A stretch of DNA of 8,701 bases from Bacteroidales bacterium (GTDB taxonomy: Bacteria > Bacteroidota > Bacteroidia > Bacteroidales > VadinHA17), in contig JABUEV010000077.1 of NCBI GenBank assembly GCA_013314865.1, positions 1 through 8,701 of the forward strand, read 5' to 3'. This document shows, piece after piece, positions 1 through 6,005 of this stretch. The translations under genes were made by a program, and so were the position numbers. The notes under the pieces are model-generated. The model searched no databases, had not been told where the DNA came from, and was given only the letters and a program-made list of their open reading frames with translations. The first letter of the stretch is position 1. Each line of letters begins with the position of its first letter.

Positions 1-2
1 AG

Positions 3-42
3 CTTAAAGACCTTCGGTGATTTTCTTTAAGTTTTATTTTTT
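3..42 (+). terminator. Putative rho-independent terminator of a rightward gene outside the window
   Basis: CTTAAAGA (3-10) pairs perfectly with TCTTTAAG (24-31), an 8-bp stem, and is followed by a T-rich tract (32-42) on the plus strand. No plus-strand gene lies inside the window here, so it would end a gene converging from the left. Whether it also serves the leftward antiporter gene cannot be judged, because the sequence beyond base 1 is missing. The stem is AT-rich, so confidence is moderate. Confidence 0.5.
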
Positions 43-65
43 CCTTGTCCATTTCAAAGGGTTTA

Positions 66-1283
66 CTAACCGGGGGTTTTTTTCATACGTTGCCTGACAG
101 CAGGTACTTCCGGAGCCTGATCATCAAGTACCGGTTCAGACAAAAGATGCTTAGGAAGGAAGAACTTATTAGCAATAAGGGTCGGTATAACAGCACTGGC
201 TATTACGGTTCCGACCAGGAATGAATACTGCTCCTGATTAATTATATTGTTTGTTAGTCCGTAAAGTGCTGAAATTGTACCAAATGTTAATCCAGTTGAC
301 ATTAAAAGGGTATAGTACCATTTTTCATCGTTGTGTTTCTTAAATCTTCTTATTACAGGATAAAGGCCAAAAATTTTGAAAGATATTTTGGCAGCAAACA
401 GAGCCACAAAGATCAGAGGTGCTGAGATTAAAGCAGGAAGTGACATTAATGCTCCTGCACGCAGAAAATAGAGAGGAGTAAGAAAGCCAATTGTCATAGT
501 CCTCAGTCTTCGAACAAAAAAATTGTCTTTTTCAACAGTTTTTGCCAGAATCATGCCGATGATATAGGCTGGAAGAACAGGTTCACTTCCTGACCAGATT
601 GCAAGTACAGCCATTGAGATAAGAACAAAAAGTATCCATTTTGTGCGGATAGCGGCTGTCTTGTAAGCAAACCGTCTGATGAGAAACTCGGTGACAGGAG
701 GCAGAAAAAAAATCAGTAGAACAGTCACAGCCACAAAAATTATCGTTTTATAGGTAAACGGAGCGAAGATTAAACCGAGACCTATTACTGTCCCCAGGTC
801 ATTTACAAAGCATGATCCGAGAAGACTTTTTCCGAAAGCAGTTTTGTTAAGTCCATATTCCAGCATGACCGAGTAAACTACTGCCATAGAAGTTGTGGAT
901 AGAGCAATGCCGGCGAGCAGGCTTGCCCTCAAACCCCACTCAAGAACAAAATAAGCTATTAGCGAAGCGCCGGCAAAGGGAGCAAAAAAGCCTGTCAGAC
1001 CAATTAAGGTAATCTCTTTGAATTTGGATTTCAATGAATCAGGATTAAGCTCTGAACCCGCAAGAAATGTCAGCATTATAGCTGCGACTCCGGCACAGAA
1101 TCTCATCCAGTCGGTATTGAGGGCAAGCTTGTCAATACCTATGGTTCTGAATGCAATGTAACCGATACCTGCTCCAATGACAATTTCCATCAGGGCCATC
1201 GATATCTTCAGACGGTTCGCAAGTATAGTTGAGATTACTGAAGCCAGAAACCAGAAAGATGCAATTAGATATATGTCAAACAT
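66..1283 (-). CDS. Cation:proton antiporter, CPA/Kef-type membrane domain
   Basis: A 405-residue, very hydrophobic protein with about 11-12 predicted membrane helices, expected in the inner membrane exchanging Na+ or K+ for H+. Family signatures seen are an AGSELNPDSLK stretch (75-85, matching the 'GLELxP' region of Kef/NapA-like proteins), a small-residue STTSMAVVY stretch (129-137), an Asn-Asp pair (N161-D162) at the usual ion-binding site, FLTPLYFLRAGALM (267-280) and a late TGLTFGTISALYGL helix (330-343). It stops after the membrane domain and has no C-terminal RCK/TrkA-N nucleotide-binding domain. The ATG at 1283 is supported by AAGGAG eight bases upstream, the clearest ribosome-binding site in the window. 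It lies 106 bp downstream of the MFS gene on the same strand and may be co-transcribed or use a promoter near 1374-1381. The transported ion cannot be told from sequence. Confidence 0.88.
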   Translation of the reverse strand: MFDIYLIASFWFLASVISTILANRLKISMALMEIVIGAGIGYIAFRTIGIDKLALNTDWMRFCAGVAAIMLTFLAGSELNPDSLKSKFKEITLIGLTGFFAPFAGASLIAYFVLEWGLRASLLAGIALSTTSMAVVYSVMLEYGLNKTAFGKSLLGSCFVNDLGTVIGLGLIFAPFTYKTIIFVAVTVLLIFFLPPVTEFLIRRFAYKTAAIRTKWILFVLISMAVLAIWSGSEPVLPAYIIGMILAKTVEKDNFFVRRLRTMTIGFLTPLYFLRAGALMSLPALISAPLIFVALFAAKISFKIFGLYPVIRRFKKHNDEKWYYTLLMSTGLTFGTISALYGLTNNIINQEQYSFLVGTVIASAVIPTLIANKFFLPKHLLSEPVLDDQAPEVPAVRQRMKKTPG

Positions 1284-1373
1284 TTCTTAAACTCCTTATA
1301 AATTTGAGTTTCATTATCACAGGAGTCATCAGCTTTTAAAAGGCGGTTAACGGTGAACTCCATCACCGGCGTG

Positions 1374-1381
1374 CAAAAATA
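1374..1381 (-). promoter_or_regulatory. Possible Bacteroidota -7 element for the antiporter gene
   Basis: The minus strand reads TATTTTTG, an exact match to TAnnTTTG, about 90 bases upstream of the antiporter start. No -33 TTTG lies at the right distance. If used, the leader would include a 6-bp hairpin (CGGTGA 1351-1356 with TCACCG 1363-1368). Short AT-rich matches arise by chance, so this is tentative. Confidence 0.25.
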
Positions 1382-1389
1382 GCAAAATA

Positions 1390-2574
1390 TTATTCAGAAG
1401 TCACTGGTTGTCTCTTTTCCTTTAAAAGGTAAATCAGCACAATAACAGCAGTCATTTGGGAAGCAACTGAAAAAAGAACCAGCCAGGTTATAGATATATC
1501 ATATAAAAAACCCATCAGAGCGCTTCCGGCAAACCATGAGACCCCGAAGATGGTGTTGAAAGTGCCGAAGGCAGTACCGCGTCTTTCAGGCGGAATCATT
1601 CCGGCAATTTCGGCTTTAAGGATTGATTCCTGGGCACCCATTCCGATTCCCCAGAGGACCATGCCTGCAACGGCCCAGTTGATGCCTCCAAGAAAAACCA
1701 TCGGAGCAAAAAACGATGACAGAATCACTGCAAGCAGCAAGGTTTTAATGCCTGTTTTATCGTACAACTTGCCGAATATTAGTGCCGCAATGGCATCTGT
1801 TGCCATGGCTGCGGCATATAGCAAAGGAATTGTGGAATCACTCGTCAGTGCTTTGGTCTTGAAATGGTATGCGATAAGCGTAAAATCGGCATAGCCGGCA
1901 GCTATAAAAGCTACTGCAAAAATGTAAATCCAGTATCTCCTGTTGAAGCCTTTTGAGGCCAGTGACCGGGTCTTGATTTCCAGGCTTTCAGGCCTCGGAT
2001 ATAAGTGTTTGCAATACAATAATATACTTACAGCTATAACAGCAGGAAGAAGAAGTACGGCATAAGCTATCCTGTAATTCTGGCTGTTCCAGAAAAGGAC
2101 TGCACTTACAAGCAGAGGACCTGCAGTTGCCCCAATCTGGTCCATTGCCTCGTGCAGACCGTATCCCCAGCCGCGTCCAATTTTCTGCGTGCCGAAAGAA
2201 AGAAAAGCATCTCTGGCAGGGGTCCTGACTGCCTTTCCAAATCTTTCAGCAATCATTAATACTACTGCAATCTGCCAGTAACCTGCCAATGCCAGAAGGG
2301 GAACAGACAGAAGATTCAACAGATATCCTGTAATTAAAATTGTCCAGTATTTTTTTGTTTTGTCAGCAATATACCCGGAAACGAACCTCAATCCATATCC
2401 TATCAACTCGCCTATCCCTGCCACGATGCCTACAGTTGTTCCTGATGTGCCGAGAATGTTCAGAAATGCGCCGTTTATACTTCTGGCTGCTTCGTAAGTC
2501 ATATCGGAAAAAAGGCTTATCAGACCCAGAAGAATCACAAACCTGGTAGCAGTGTCAGTGGCGATGCGTTTCAT
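1390..2574 (-). CDS. MFS transporter, 12-helix, substrate unknown
   Basis: A 394-residue protein with the helix spacing of a 12-segment major facilitator superfamily permease in the inner membrane. The loop between helices 2 and 3 carries a motif-A-like SGYIADKTKKYW (66-77), repeated in the C-terminal half as FGKLYDKTG (267-275). Other landmarks are AERFGKAVRTPARDAF (109-124), HEAMDQIGATAGPLL (141-155, resembling antiporter motif C) and PPERRGTAFGTFN (328-340). The set ISLFSDMTYE, ERxGKAxRxPARD and GLHEAxDQ marks a widespread prokaryotic MFS group without an assigned substrate that I know of; drug or metal efflux is possible but unproven. The ATG at 2574 has no clear Shine-Dalgarno sequence, which is normal for Bacteroidota. 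It is 212 bp downstream of the response-regulator gene on the same strand, with a terminator-like hairpin just before its start. Confidence 0.85.
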   Translation of the reverse strand: MKRIATDTATRFVILLGLISLFSDMTYEAARSINGAFLNILGTSGTTVGIVAGIGELIGYGLRFVSGYIADKTKKYWTILITGYLLNLLSVPLLALAGYWQIAVVLMIAERFGKAVRTPARDAFLSFGTQKIGRGWGYGLHEAMDQIGATAGPLLVSAVLFWNSQNYRIAYAVLLLPAVIAVSILLYCKHLYPRPESLEIKTRSLASKGFNRRYWIYIFAVAFIAAGYADFTLIAYHFKTKALTSDSTIPLLYAAAMATDAIAALIFGKLYDKTGIKTLLLAVILSSFFAPMVFLGGINWAVAGMVLWGIGMGAQESILKAEIAGMIPPERRGTAFGTFNTIFGVSWFAGSALMGFLYDISITWLVLFSVASQMTAVIVLIYLLKEKRQPVTSE

Positions 2575-2580
2575 TGACTG

Positions 2581-2606
2581 AAAAAAATACCTGTATTTCA
2601 GCAGGT
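2581..2606 (-). terminator. Terminator- or attenuator-like hairpin just upstream of the MFS start
   Basis: On the minus strand ACCTG (complement of 2602-2606) pairs with CAGGT (2589-2593) around an 8-base loop, followed by TA and seven T residues (2581-2587). The T-tract ends only six bases before the ATG at 2574. The 5-bp stem is short. It could end read-through from the response-regulator operon or attenuate the MFS gene; neither is proven. Confidence 0.3.
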
Positions 2607-2786
2607 GAATTTAAAACACAATTTACAGTTTCAAAAGTTATAAAATCATAAATCAGCAGAAGCAAATATCCCGGGTACATTGATTATGTAAAAAGAGTCC
2701 CGTGTTTCTTCCCGGTATTCACAATGAAAAGAAAATCTAAAAATAAAGGAATAATCCTAAATTAGTTAGAAAAACCTAACAGACTT

Positions 2787-3497
2787 TTAGTTTTTTCTGA
2801 TTTCAAGGATATAGCCGGCAGTAGGAATAGTTGTTATTCTGATACTTGTATCCTGTTTAAGGTAATTACGGATTTTTGAAATGAATACATCCAGACTGCG
2901 ACCGGTATAGTAATCATACTCTCCCCACACTTCTTTCATAATTTCTTCTCTTGAGACCAGTTCATTGGGTCGCGATGCAAGCATACAAAGTATTCTGGTT
3001 TCCTTTATTGTAAGTCGTGTTTCTCTGTCACCGGCTTTAAGAAGCTGGTTGGACGGATGAAAAGAATATTTTCCGATATCGATCTTTATGGTGCCTGCCG
3101 GCTTCAAATTTCCCTGATTTGCCCTGTTAATTATTGCCAGAATCCGGCAATAGAGCTCATCTTCATCAAATGGTTTAGTGACATAATCGTCAATGCCAAT
3201 CCTGAAGCCTTTTATTTTATCCTCTTTCATTGAGCGTGCAGAAAGTATTATTAAGGGGATGTCAGGATTAATTTCCTTTATTTTTTGAGTAAGCGAGAAG
3301 CCGTCGAGACCGGGAAGCATTATATCAATAATGCAGAAGTCATAATTGCCCGACTGAAAACCTTTTAATCCTGAATTTCCGTCGCGGTACAGTTTAACTT
3401 CAAATCCTTTTGTCTCAAGAAAATCAACCAGGAGGAAGCCGAGATTAACATCATCCTCAACCAGAAGGACTTTTATTTTCTTCACAATCCTGTTCAT
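2787..3497 (-). CDS. OmpR/RprY-family response regulator transcription factor
   Basis: A 236-residue cytoplasmic regulator with an N-terminal receiver domain (about 8-125) and a C-terminal winged-helix DNA-binding domain (about 135-234). The receiver has the acidic E14-D15-D16 cluster, phospho-acceptor D58 in CIIDIMLPGLDG, switch Ser86 in LSARS and Lys108-Pro109. The recognition-helix region is TGRSLDVFISKIRNYLK (198-214), with the closing hairpin near TAGYILEIRKN (226-236), standard for the OmpR/PhoB class. Its ATG overlaps the TGA of the upstream kinase gene (ATGA, 4 bp), indicating translational coupling and a cognate pair. It resembles RprY-type regulators of Bacteroidota. The TAAC direct repeats at 4789-4826, upstream of its own operon, are its most likely binding site (inference). 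A pseudoknot-free, 5-bp AT-rich hairpin follows the stop but is too weak to call a terminator. Confidence 0.95.
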   Translation of the reverse strand: MNRIVKKIKVLLVEDDVNLGFLLVDFLETKGFEVKLYRDGNSGLKGFQSGNYDFCIIDIMLPGLDGFSLTQKIKEINPDIPLIILSARSMKEDKIKGFRIGIDDYVTKPFDEDELYCRILAIINRANQGNLKPAGTIKIDIGKYSFHPSNQLLKAGDRETRLTIKETRILCMLASRPNELVSREEIMKEVWGEYDYYTGRSLDVFISKIRNYLKQDTSIRITTIPTAGYILEIRKN

Positions 3498-4750
3498 ATT
3501 TTCAAAAGCGGCAGTTCAATCGTAACCTTCAACCCGTTTCCTTTCATGGAGTTTACTGTTATTTTCCCTTTCATCTTCTTAATAATCTGCTGTGAGTGGT
3601 ACAAGCCAAGGCCGAAGCCTTCTTTTTTCTGAAGGTCACCGGAAGGAATACGGAAATATTTGTCAAAAATCTTTTTTTGATACTCTTGAGGAATTCCAGG
3701 ACCATTATCACTAATTTCAATAATCAGATGATCTCCTGAACTTTTGATGTGAATAAGAATTTCAGGCTGATTACTGCAGTATTTTAGGGAATTGTCAATA
3801 ATATTCCCTACAGCTATACTGAATTGTTCAGGGTCACCTTTTAGACTGAACTCTTTACCCTCTGAAACAAGTTTAATATTCCCGCCTTTTTCACGTGCCT
3901 GAAAGATATAATTGTTTATTGTTTCTTCAATTACCGGAAATGGATTAAAGACCATCTCTTTCAGCTCAATACCTGACTCAGTAAATGAAGAAGCGAGAAG
4001 CTTGTCAATTCTCTCACTGAGCTTAGACTTCTCGGCTGTGACAATACTGCAGTAAGAAGACAGTTTTTTGTCATCAGAGATCTTTCTGTTTTTAGACATC
4101 ATATTAACAGCAAGAGAGATGTTTGTAACAGGCGTCTTTAATTCATGCGCCATATTGTTTATAAAATCAACAACTCCTTCGGAAAATTGTTTTTCTCTCC
4201 TGTAAAGTTTGTAGATCATCAGTATTGATAGTGAAATAATCAGCAGGAGGAAGATTGAAAGCACAAAAATATAGCCAATCTGAGCAACCAGAAACTCCCT
4301 TTTTCCGGGGAAACGGATAAGCAGTCTGTATCCTGATTGCTCGAGTATCTTCTCAAGAGTGTTGCTGAGATATGTCCCTTTGACATTTTGAACTGCACTG
4401 TTTGAAGTTATATCCACAATGTCAAATTCAAAGTCGAGGTTAATGCCAAAGTACTGCAGGTCATTTTCAATGACTTTTTTAATATCCTTCCATTGTTCCA
4501 TGTCTTTCATGACAAGACAGCAAGATCCTGAATCGCATTTCATAAGGCATTTGCTTACCTCCCGGCATAATTGATCCTGGCGTGACAAAGATTCGATTAT
4601 TCTGTTCATTGCCATATCAACCGTATGGTTGAACTGTGCCTCCTGCATACGTGCTGTCTTGAATATCCAGGCAATCTGCAATGATGCAAGCAGTATTAGA
4701 GATGACAGTGTGATAAGCAGTAAAAACAGCTGAGTATGCGACTTTTTCAT
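3494..4750 (-). CDS. Membrane sensor histidine kinase with cysteine-containing extracytoplasmic domain
   Basis: A 418-residue sensor kinase. TM1 is about 8-30, an extracytoplasmic domain spans about 31-156, TM2 is about 157-180, and the catalytic core follows. The H-box is NMAHELKTPVTN with phospho-acceptor His202, the N-box NIIDNSLKY (316-324), G1 DNGPGIP (348-354), the F-box FDKYFRIP (362-369) and G2 GFGLGLYHS (378-386). Only about 20 residues separate TM2 from the H-box, so there is no HAMP domain. The sensor region has five cysteines (C62, C68, C72, C77, C78) in a CREVSKCLMKCDSGSCC stretch, suggesting metal binding or thiol-redox sensing (inference). It is first in a two-gene operon with the response regulator (4-bp overlap). 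The ATG at 4750 is preferred because the next Met (residue 35) would remove TM1. It diverges from the Cys-rich protein gene. Confidence 0.94.
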   Translation of the reverse strand: MKKSHTQLFLLLITLSSLILLASLQIAWIFKTARMQEAQFNHTVDMAMNRIIESLSRQDQLCREVSKCLMKCDSGSCCLVMKDMEQWKDIKKVIENDLQYFGINLDFEFDIVDITSNSAVQNVKGTYLSNTLEKILEQSGYRLLIRFPGKREFLVAQIGYIFVLSIFLLLIISLSILMIYKLYRREKQFSEGVVDFINNMAHELKTPVTNISLAVNMMSKNRKISDDKKLSSYCSIVTAEKSKLSERIDKLLASSFTESGIELKEMVFNPFPVIEETINNYIFQAREKGGNIKLVSEGKEFSLKGDPEQFSIAVGNIIDNSLKYCSNQPEILIHIKSSGDHLIIEISDNGPGIPQEYQKKIFDKYFRIPSGDLQKKEGFGLGLYHSQQIIKKMKGKITVNSMKGNGLKVTIELPLLKI

Positions 4751-4754
4751 ACTT

Positions 4755-4762
4755 CAAAAATA
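4755..4762 (-). promoter_or_regulatory. Possible -7 element of the kinase-regulator operon
   Basis: The minus strand reads TATTTTTG, matching TAnnTTTG, ending only four bases before the kinase ATG. If real, the transcript would be nearly or fully leaderless. The same TATTTTTGAAG string occurs on the other strand at 4849-4859 before the Cys-rich gene. No -33 TTTG is at the expected spacing. Confidence 0.35.
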
Positions 4763-4788
4763 AACAGATTTGGTTATTATAATTATTA

Positions 4789-4826
4789 TTTAACATCGGC
4801 TTAACACGATTTAACCTCATGATAAC
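4789..4826. promoter_or_regulatory. Four TAAC direct repeats, predicted response-regulator binding array
   Basis: TTTAAC (4789-4794), CTTAAC (4800-4805), TTTAAC (4810-4815) and GATAAC (4821-4826) lie head to tail with start-to-start distances of 11, 10 and 11 bp, about one helical turn each. OmpR-family regulators usually bind tandem half-sites with this period (PhoB, PmrA and CpxR boxes are examples). The array sits midway between the divergent kinase and Cys-rich genes. Its right end is 22 bp from the -7 element at 4849, where an activator would contact polymerase. The adjacent OmpR-type regulator is the obvious candidate; binding is inferred. Confidence 0.5.
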
Positions 4827-4848
4827 CCGCACATAACTCTATACAGGA

Positions 4849-4856
4849 TATTTTTG
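4849..4856 (+). promoter_or_regulatory. Predicted -7 element of the Cys-rich protein gene
   Basis: TATTTTTG matches the Bacteroidota -7 consensus TAnnTTTG exactly, 17 bases before the ATG at 4874. No -33 TTTG is present at the usual distance; that position is occupied by the last TAAC repeat (4821-4826). This fits an activator-dependent promoter. The leader would be short and A-rich, without a Shine-Dalgarno sequence. Confidence 0.45.
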
Positions 4857-4873
4857 AAGAAAAATAAAATACT

Positions 4874-5218
4874 ATGAAAAAGAATGTAATTCTGTTAACG
4901 TTATTGCTGGCAGTGTTAACCGCAACTGCCTTTGCCTTCAGCACATCCGAAGAAGATAAGGATAAAAAAAATGCAAAAGCAGAAGTAAAGAAAGAGTGTG
5001 TAAACATGCAGTCTCAGGCTTGCTGCAGCCAAGCCGCGACCGCACAAAGCACGGCCGGCCAGGCCAACTGTAACAACCAGGCATGCGATCCGGCCAAATG
5101 CAAGGCTAACGGTTGCGACCCGGCCAAATGCAGTGAAAACTGCAAGGGCACATGCACCTGCGAAAACTGTGGCCAGACAAAATGCACAAAAAATAATGTG
5201 ACTGCAGTAAAACAATAA
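4874..5218 (+). CDS. Small exported cysteine-rich protein, metallothionein-like
   Basis: A 114-residue protein. Residues 1-21 form a signal peptide (MKKN, a hydrophobic core, then a cleavage-like TAFAFS), so the mature protein is periplasmic or secreted. A charged Lys/Asp/Glu segment (25-41) follows, then a Cys-rich tail with 13 cysteines (42, 50, 51, 66, 71, 76, 81, 86, 90, 94, 96, 99, 104). CDPAKC occurs twice (71-76, 81-86), followed by a CxC and CxxC cluster (CTCENC, 94-99). There are no His clusters and few hydrophobic residues in the mature part, which suits metal-thiolate binding rather than a folded enzyme. I recognise no named family, and metal binding is inferred from composition. 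It diverges from a two-component system whose sensor is also cysteine-bearing, and ends at a strong terminator. The gene is more GC-rich than its neighbours, partly from the GCC/TGC codons. The leftward open frames over it are shadows. Confidence 0.85.
   Translation: MKKNVILLTLLLAVLTATAFAFSTSEEDKDKKNAKAEVKKECVNMQSQACCSQAATAQSTAGQANCNNQACDPAKCKANGCDPAKCSENCKGTCTCENCGQTKCTKNNVTAVKQ
5084..5131 (+). repeat. 30-bp-period tandem repeat inside the Cys-rich gene
   Basis: An 18-base block encoding CDPAKC (5084-5101) recurs at 5114-5131 with one synonymous change (GAT versus GAC), giving a 30-bp period (10 residues). This suggests recent internal duplication of a cysteine-bearing unit. Confidence 0.7.
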
Positions 5219-5238
5219 AATTAAAACTGCCGGTAATT

Positions 5239-5271
5239 AAAGGACTGAAGGGGGGAATTCAGTCCTTTTTT
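5239..5271 (+). terminator. Strong rho-independent terminator of the Cys-rich gene
   Basis: AAAGGACTGAA (5239-5249) pairs with TTCAGTCCTTT (5258-5268), an 11-bp perfect stem with an 8-base loop containing a run of six G, and T residues from 5266 to 5271. It lies 20 bp after the stop of the Cys-rich gene and separates it from the downstream nitroreductase gene. Confidence 0.88.
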
Positions 5272-5305
5272 GTTATTCAAAATCAATCAATCAACTTTAA
5301 ATACC

Positions 5306-5313
5306 TAAATTTG
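5306..5313 (+). promoter_or_regulatory. Possible -7 element of the nitroreductase gene
   Basis: TAAATTTG matches TAnnTTTG exactly, 42 bases before the ATG at 5356 and after the upstream terminator, so it could start an independent transcript. A -33 TTTG at the right spacing is not visible. Confidence 0.35.
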
Positions 5314-5355
5314 TACTGACTGGACAAACTATTATAAAACCTTACTCTTGAAACT

Positions 5356-5991
5356 ATGAAAAAGGTTATTAATTTTTTATTAATTTCTTTGGCAATTTCT
5401 GCGCTCAATGCGCAGGTGACTGAAACAATTGTTTTGCCTCCAGCACAGAAATCAGGCGGGATGCCGATTATGGAAGCATTTTCGCTTCGCAAATCCCAGA
5501 GATCTTTCAGTCAAAGGGAGCTGACAGTTCAGCAGTTATCAAACCTTCTTTGGGCTGCATATGGTATTAACAGGCCAGAAGGCTTAAGGACTGTACCTGC
5601 TGCCAAAGAGTGGTATGAATATGATATTTATGTTCTGAAATCTGATGGCTGGTTTCTTTATGAGCCTAAGAATCATACCCTGCTTAAAATTGGGAACGAG
5701 GATTTAAGGATTTACGGAGGAACACAGGATTTTGTAAAATCAGCCCCTGTAATTCTTGTTTTTGTGGCCGATTTTGAAAGGATGACAAATACTACTGATG
5801 AATTAAGAAAATTCTTTTCAGCTGTTGATGTCTGATATATTTCTCAGAATGTCTATCTGTGGTGCGCTTCTGAAGGCCTTGCAACCATTATTCTTGGCCA
5901 GGTTGATAAACCGAAGGTTCATGAAGTACTGAAACTAAAGCCGGCTCAGCAGGTTATTCTTTCACAGCCAGTGGGTTATCCTGGGCAGTAG
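5356..5991 (+). pseudogene. SagB-type nitroreductase interrupted by an in-frame TGA
   Basis: The frame opens with a signal peptide (1-19, ending SALNA) and the nitroreductase FMN-binding start RKSQRSF (45-51), then LSNLLWAAYGINRPEG (61-76) and a conserved VKSAPVILVFVADF (127-140). TGA at 5833-5835 (codon 160) stops it after AVDV. The same frame then continues without a shift through QNVYLWCASEGLATII and QQVILSQPVGYP to TAG at 5989-5991, which is the expected C-terminus; the full length of 211 residues is normal for the family. The homologous position is usually Gly, so GGA to TGA is a simple explanation. Without the C-terminal half the FMN site and dimer would be incomplete. The usual PSA-x-N stretch reads PAAKE (81-85), perhaps a sign of relaxed constraint. 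A sequencing error, a recent nonsense mutation or recoding are alternatives. It converges on the permease gene, 14 bp apart. Confidence 0.85.
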
Positions 5992-6005
5992 TATTAACTC
6001 ATATA

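Noticed and set aside
1351..1368. Terminator after the MFS gene
   Set aside because: A 6-bp GC-containing stem is present, but no T-run follows on the minus strand.
1550..1894. Plus-strand open frame of 114 codons inside the MFS gene
   Set aside because: It is antisense to a strongly conserved transporter and shows no domain; composition fits a shadow frame.
2667..2730. Repeated CCCGG-containing segments in the 212-bp spacer
   Set aside because: The similarity between them is short and imperfect and forms no stable structure that I can support.
2765..2780. Terminator after the response-regulator gene
   Set aside because: The stem (GTTAG with CTAAC) is only 5 bp, AT-rich, and lacks a following T-tract on the minus strand.
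4617..4832. Leftward open frame overlapping the kinase start
   Set aside because: It overlaps the first membrane helix of the kinase in another frame and spans the promoter region; no recognisable protein.
4916..5215. Leftward open frame opposite the Cys-rich gene
   Set aside because: It covers the exact span of a gene with signal peptide, promoter and terminator on the other strand; its Ala/Cys-rich content is the complement of that gene.
5833..5880. Selenocysteine insertion at the nitroreductase TGA
   Set aside because: No stable hairpin with an appropriate apical loop is visible just downstream, and the family has Gly rather than Cys at this place.
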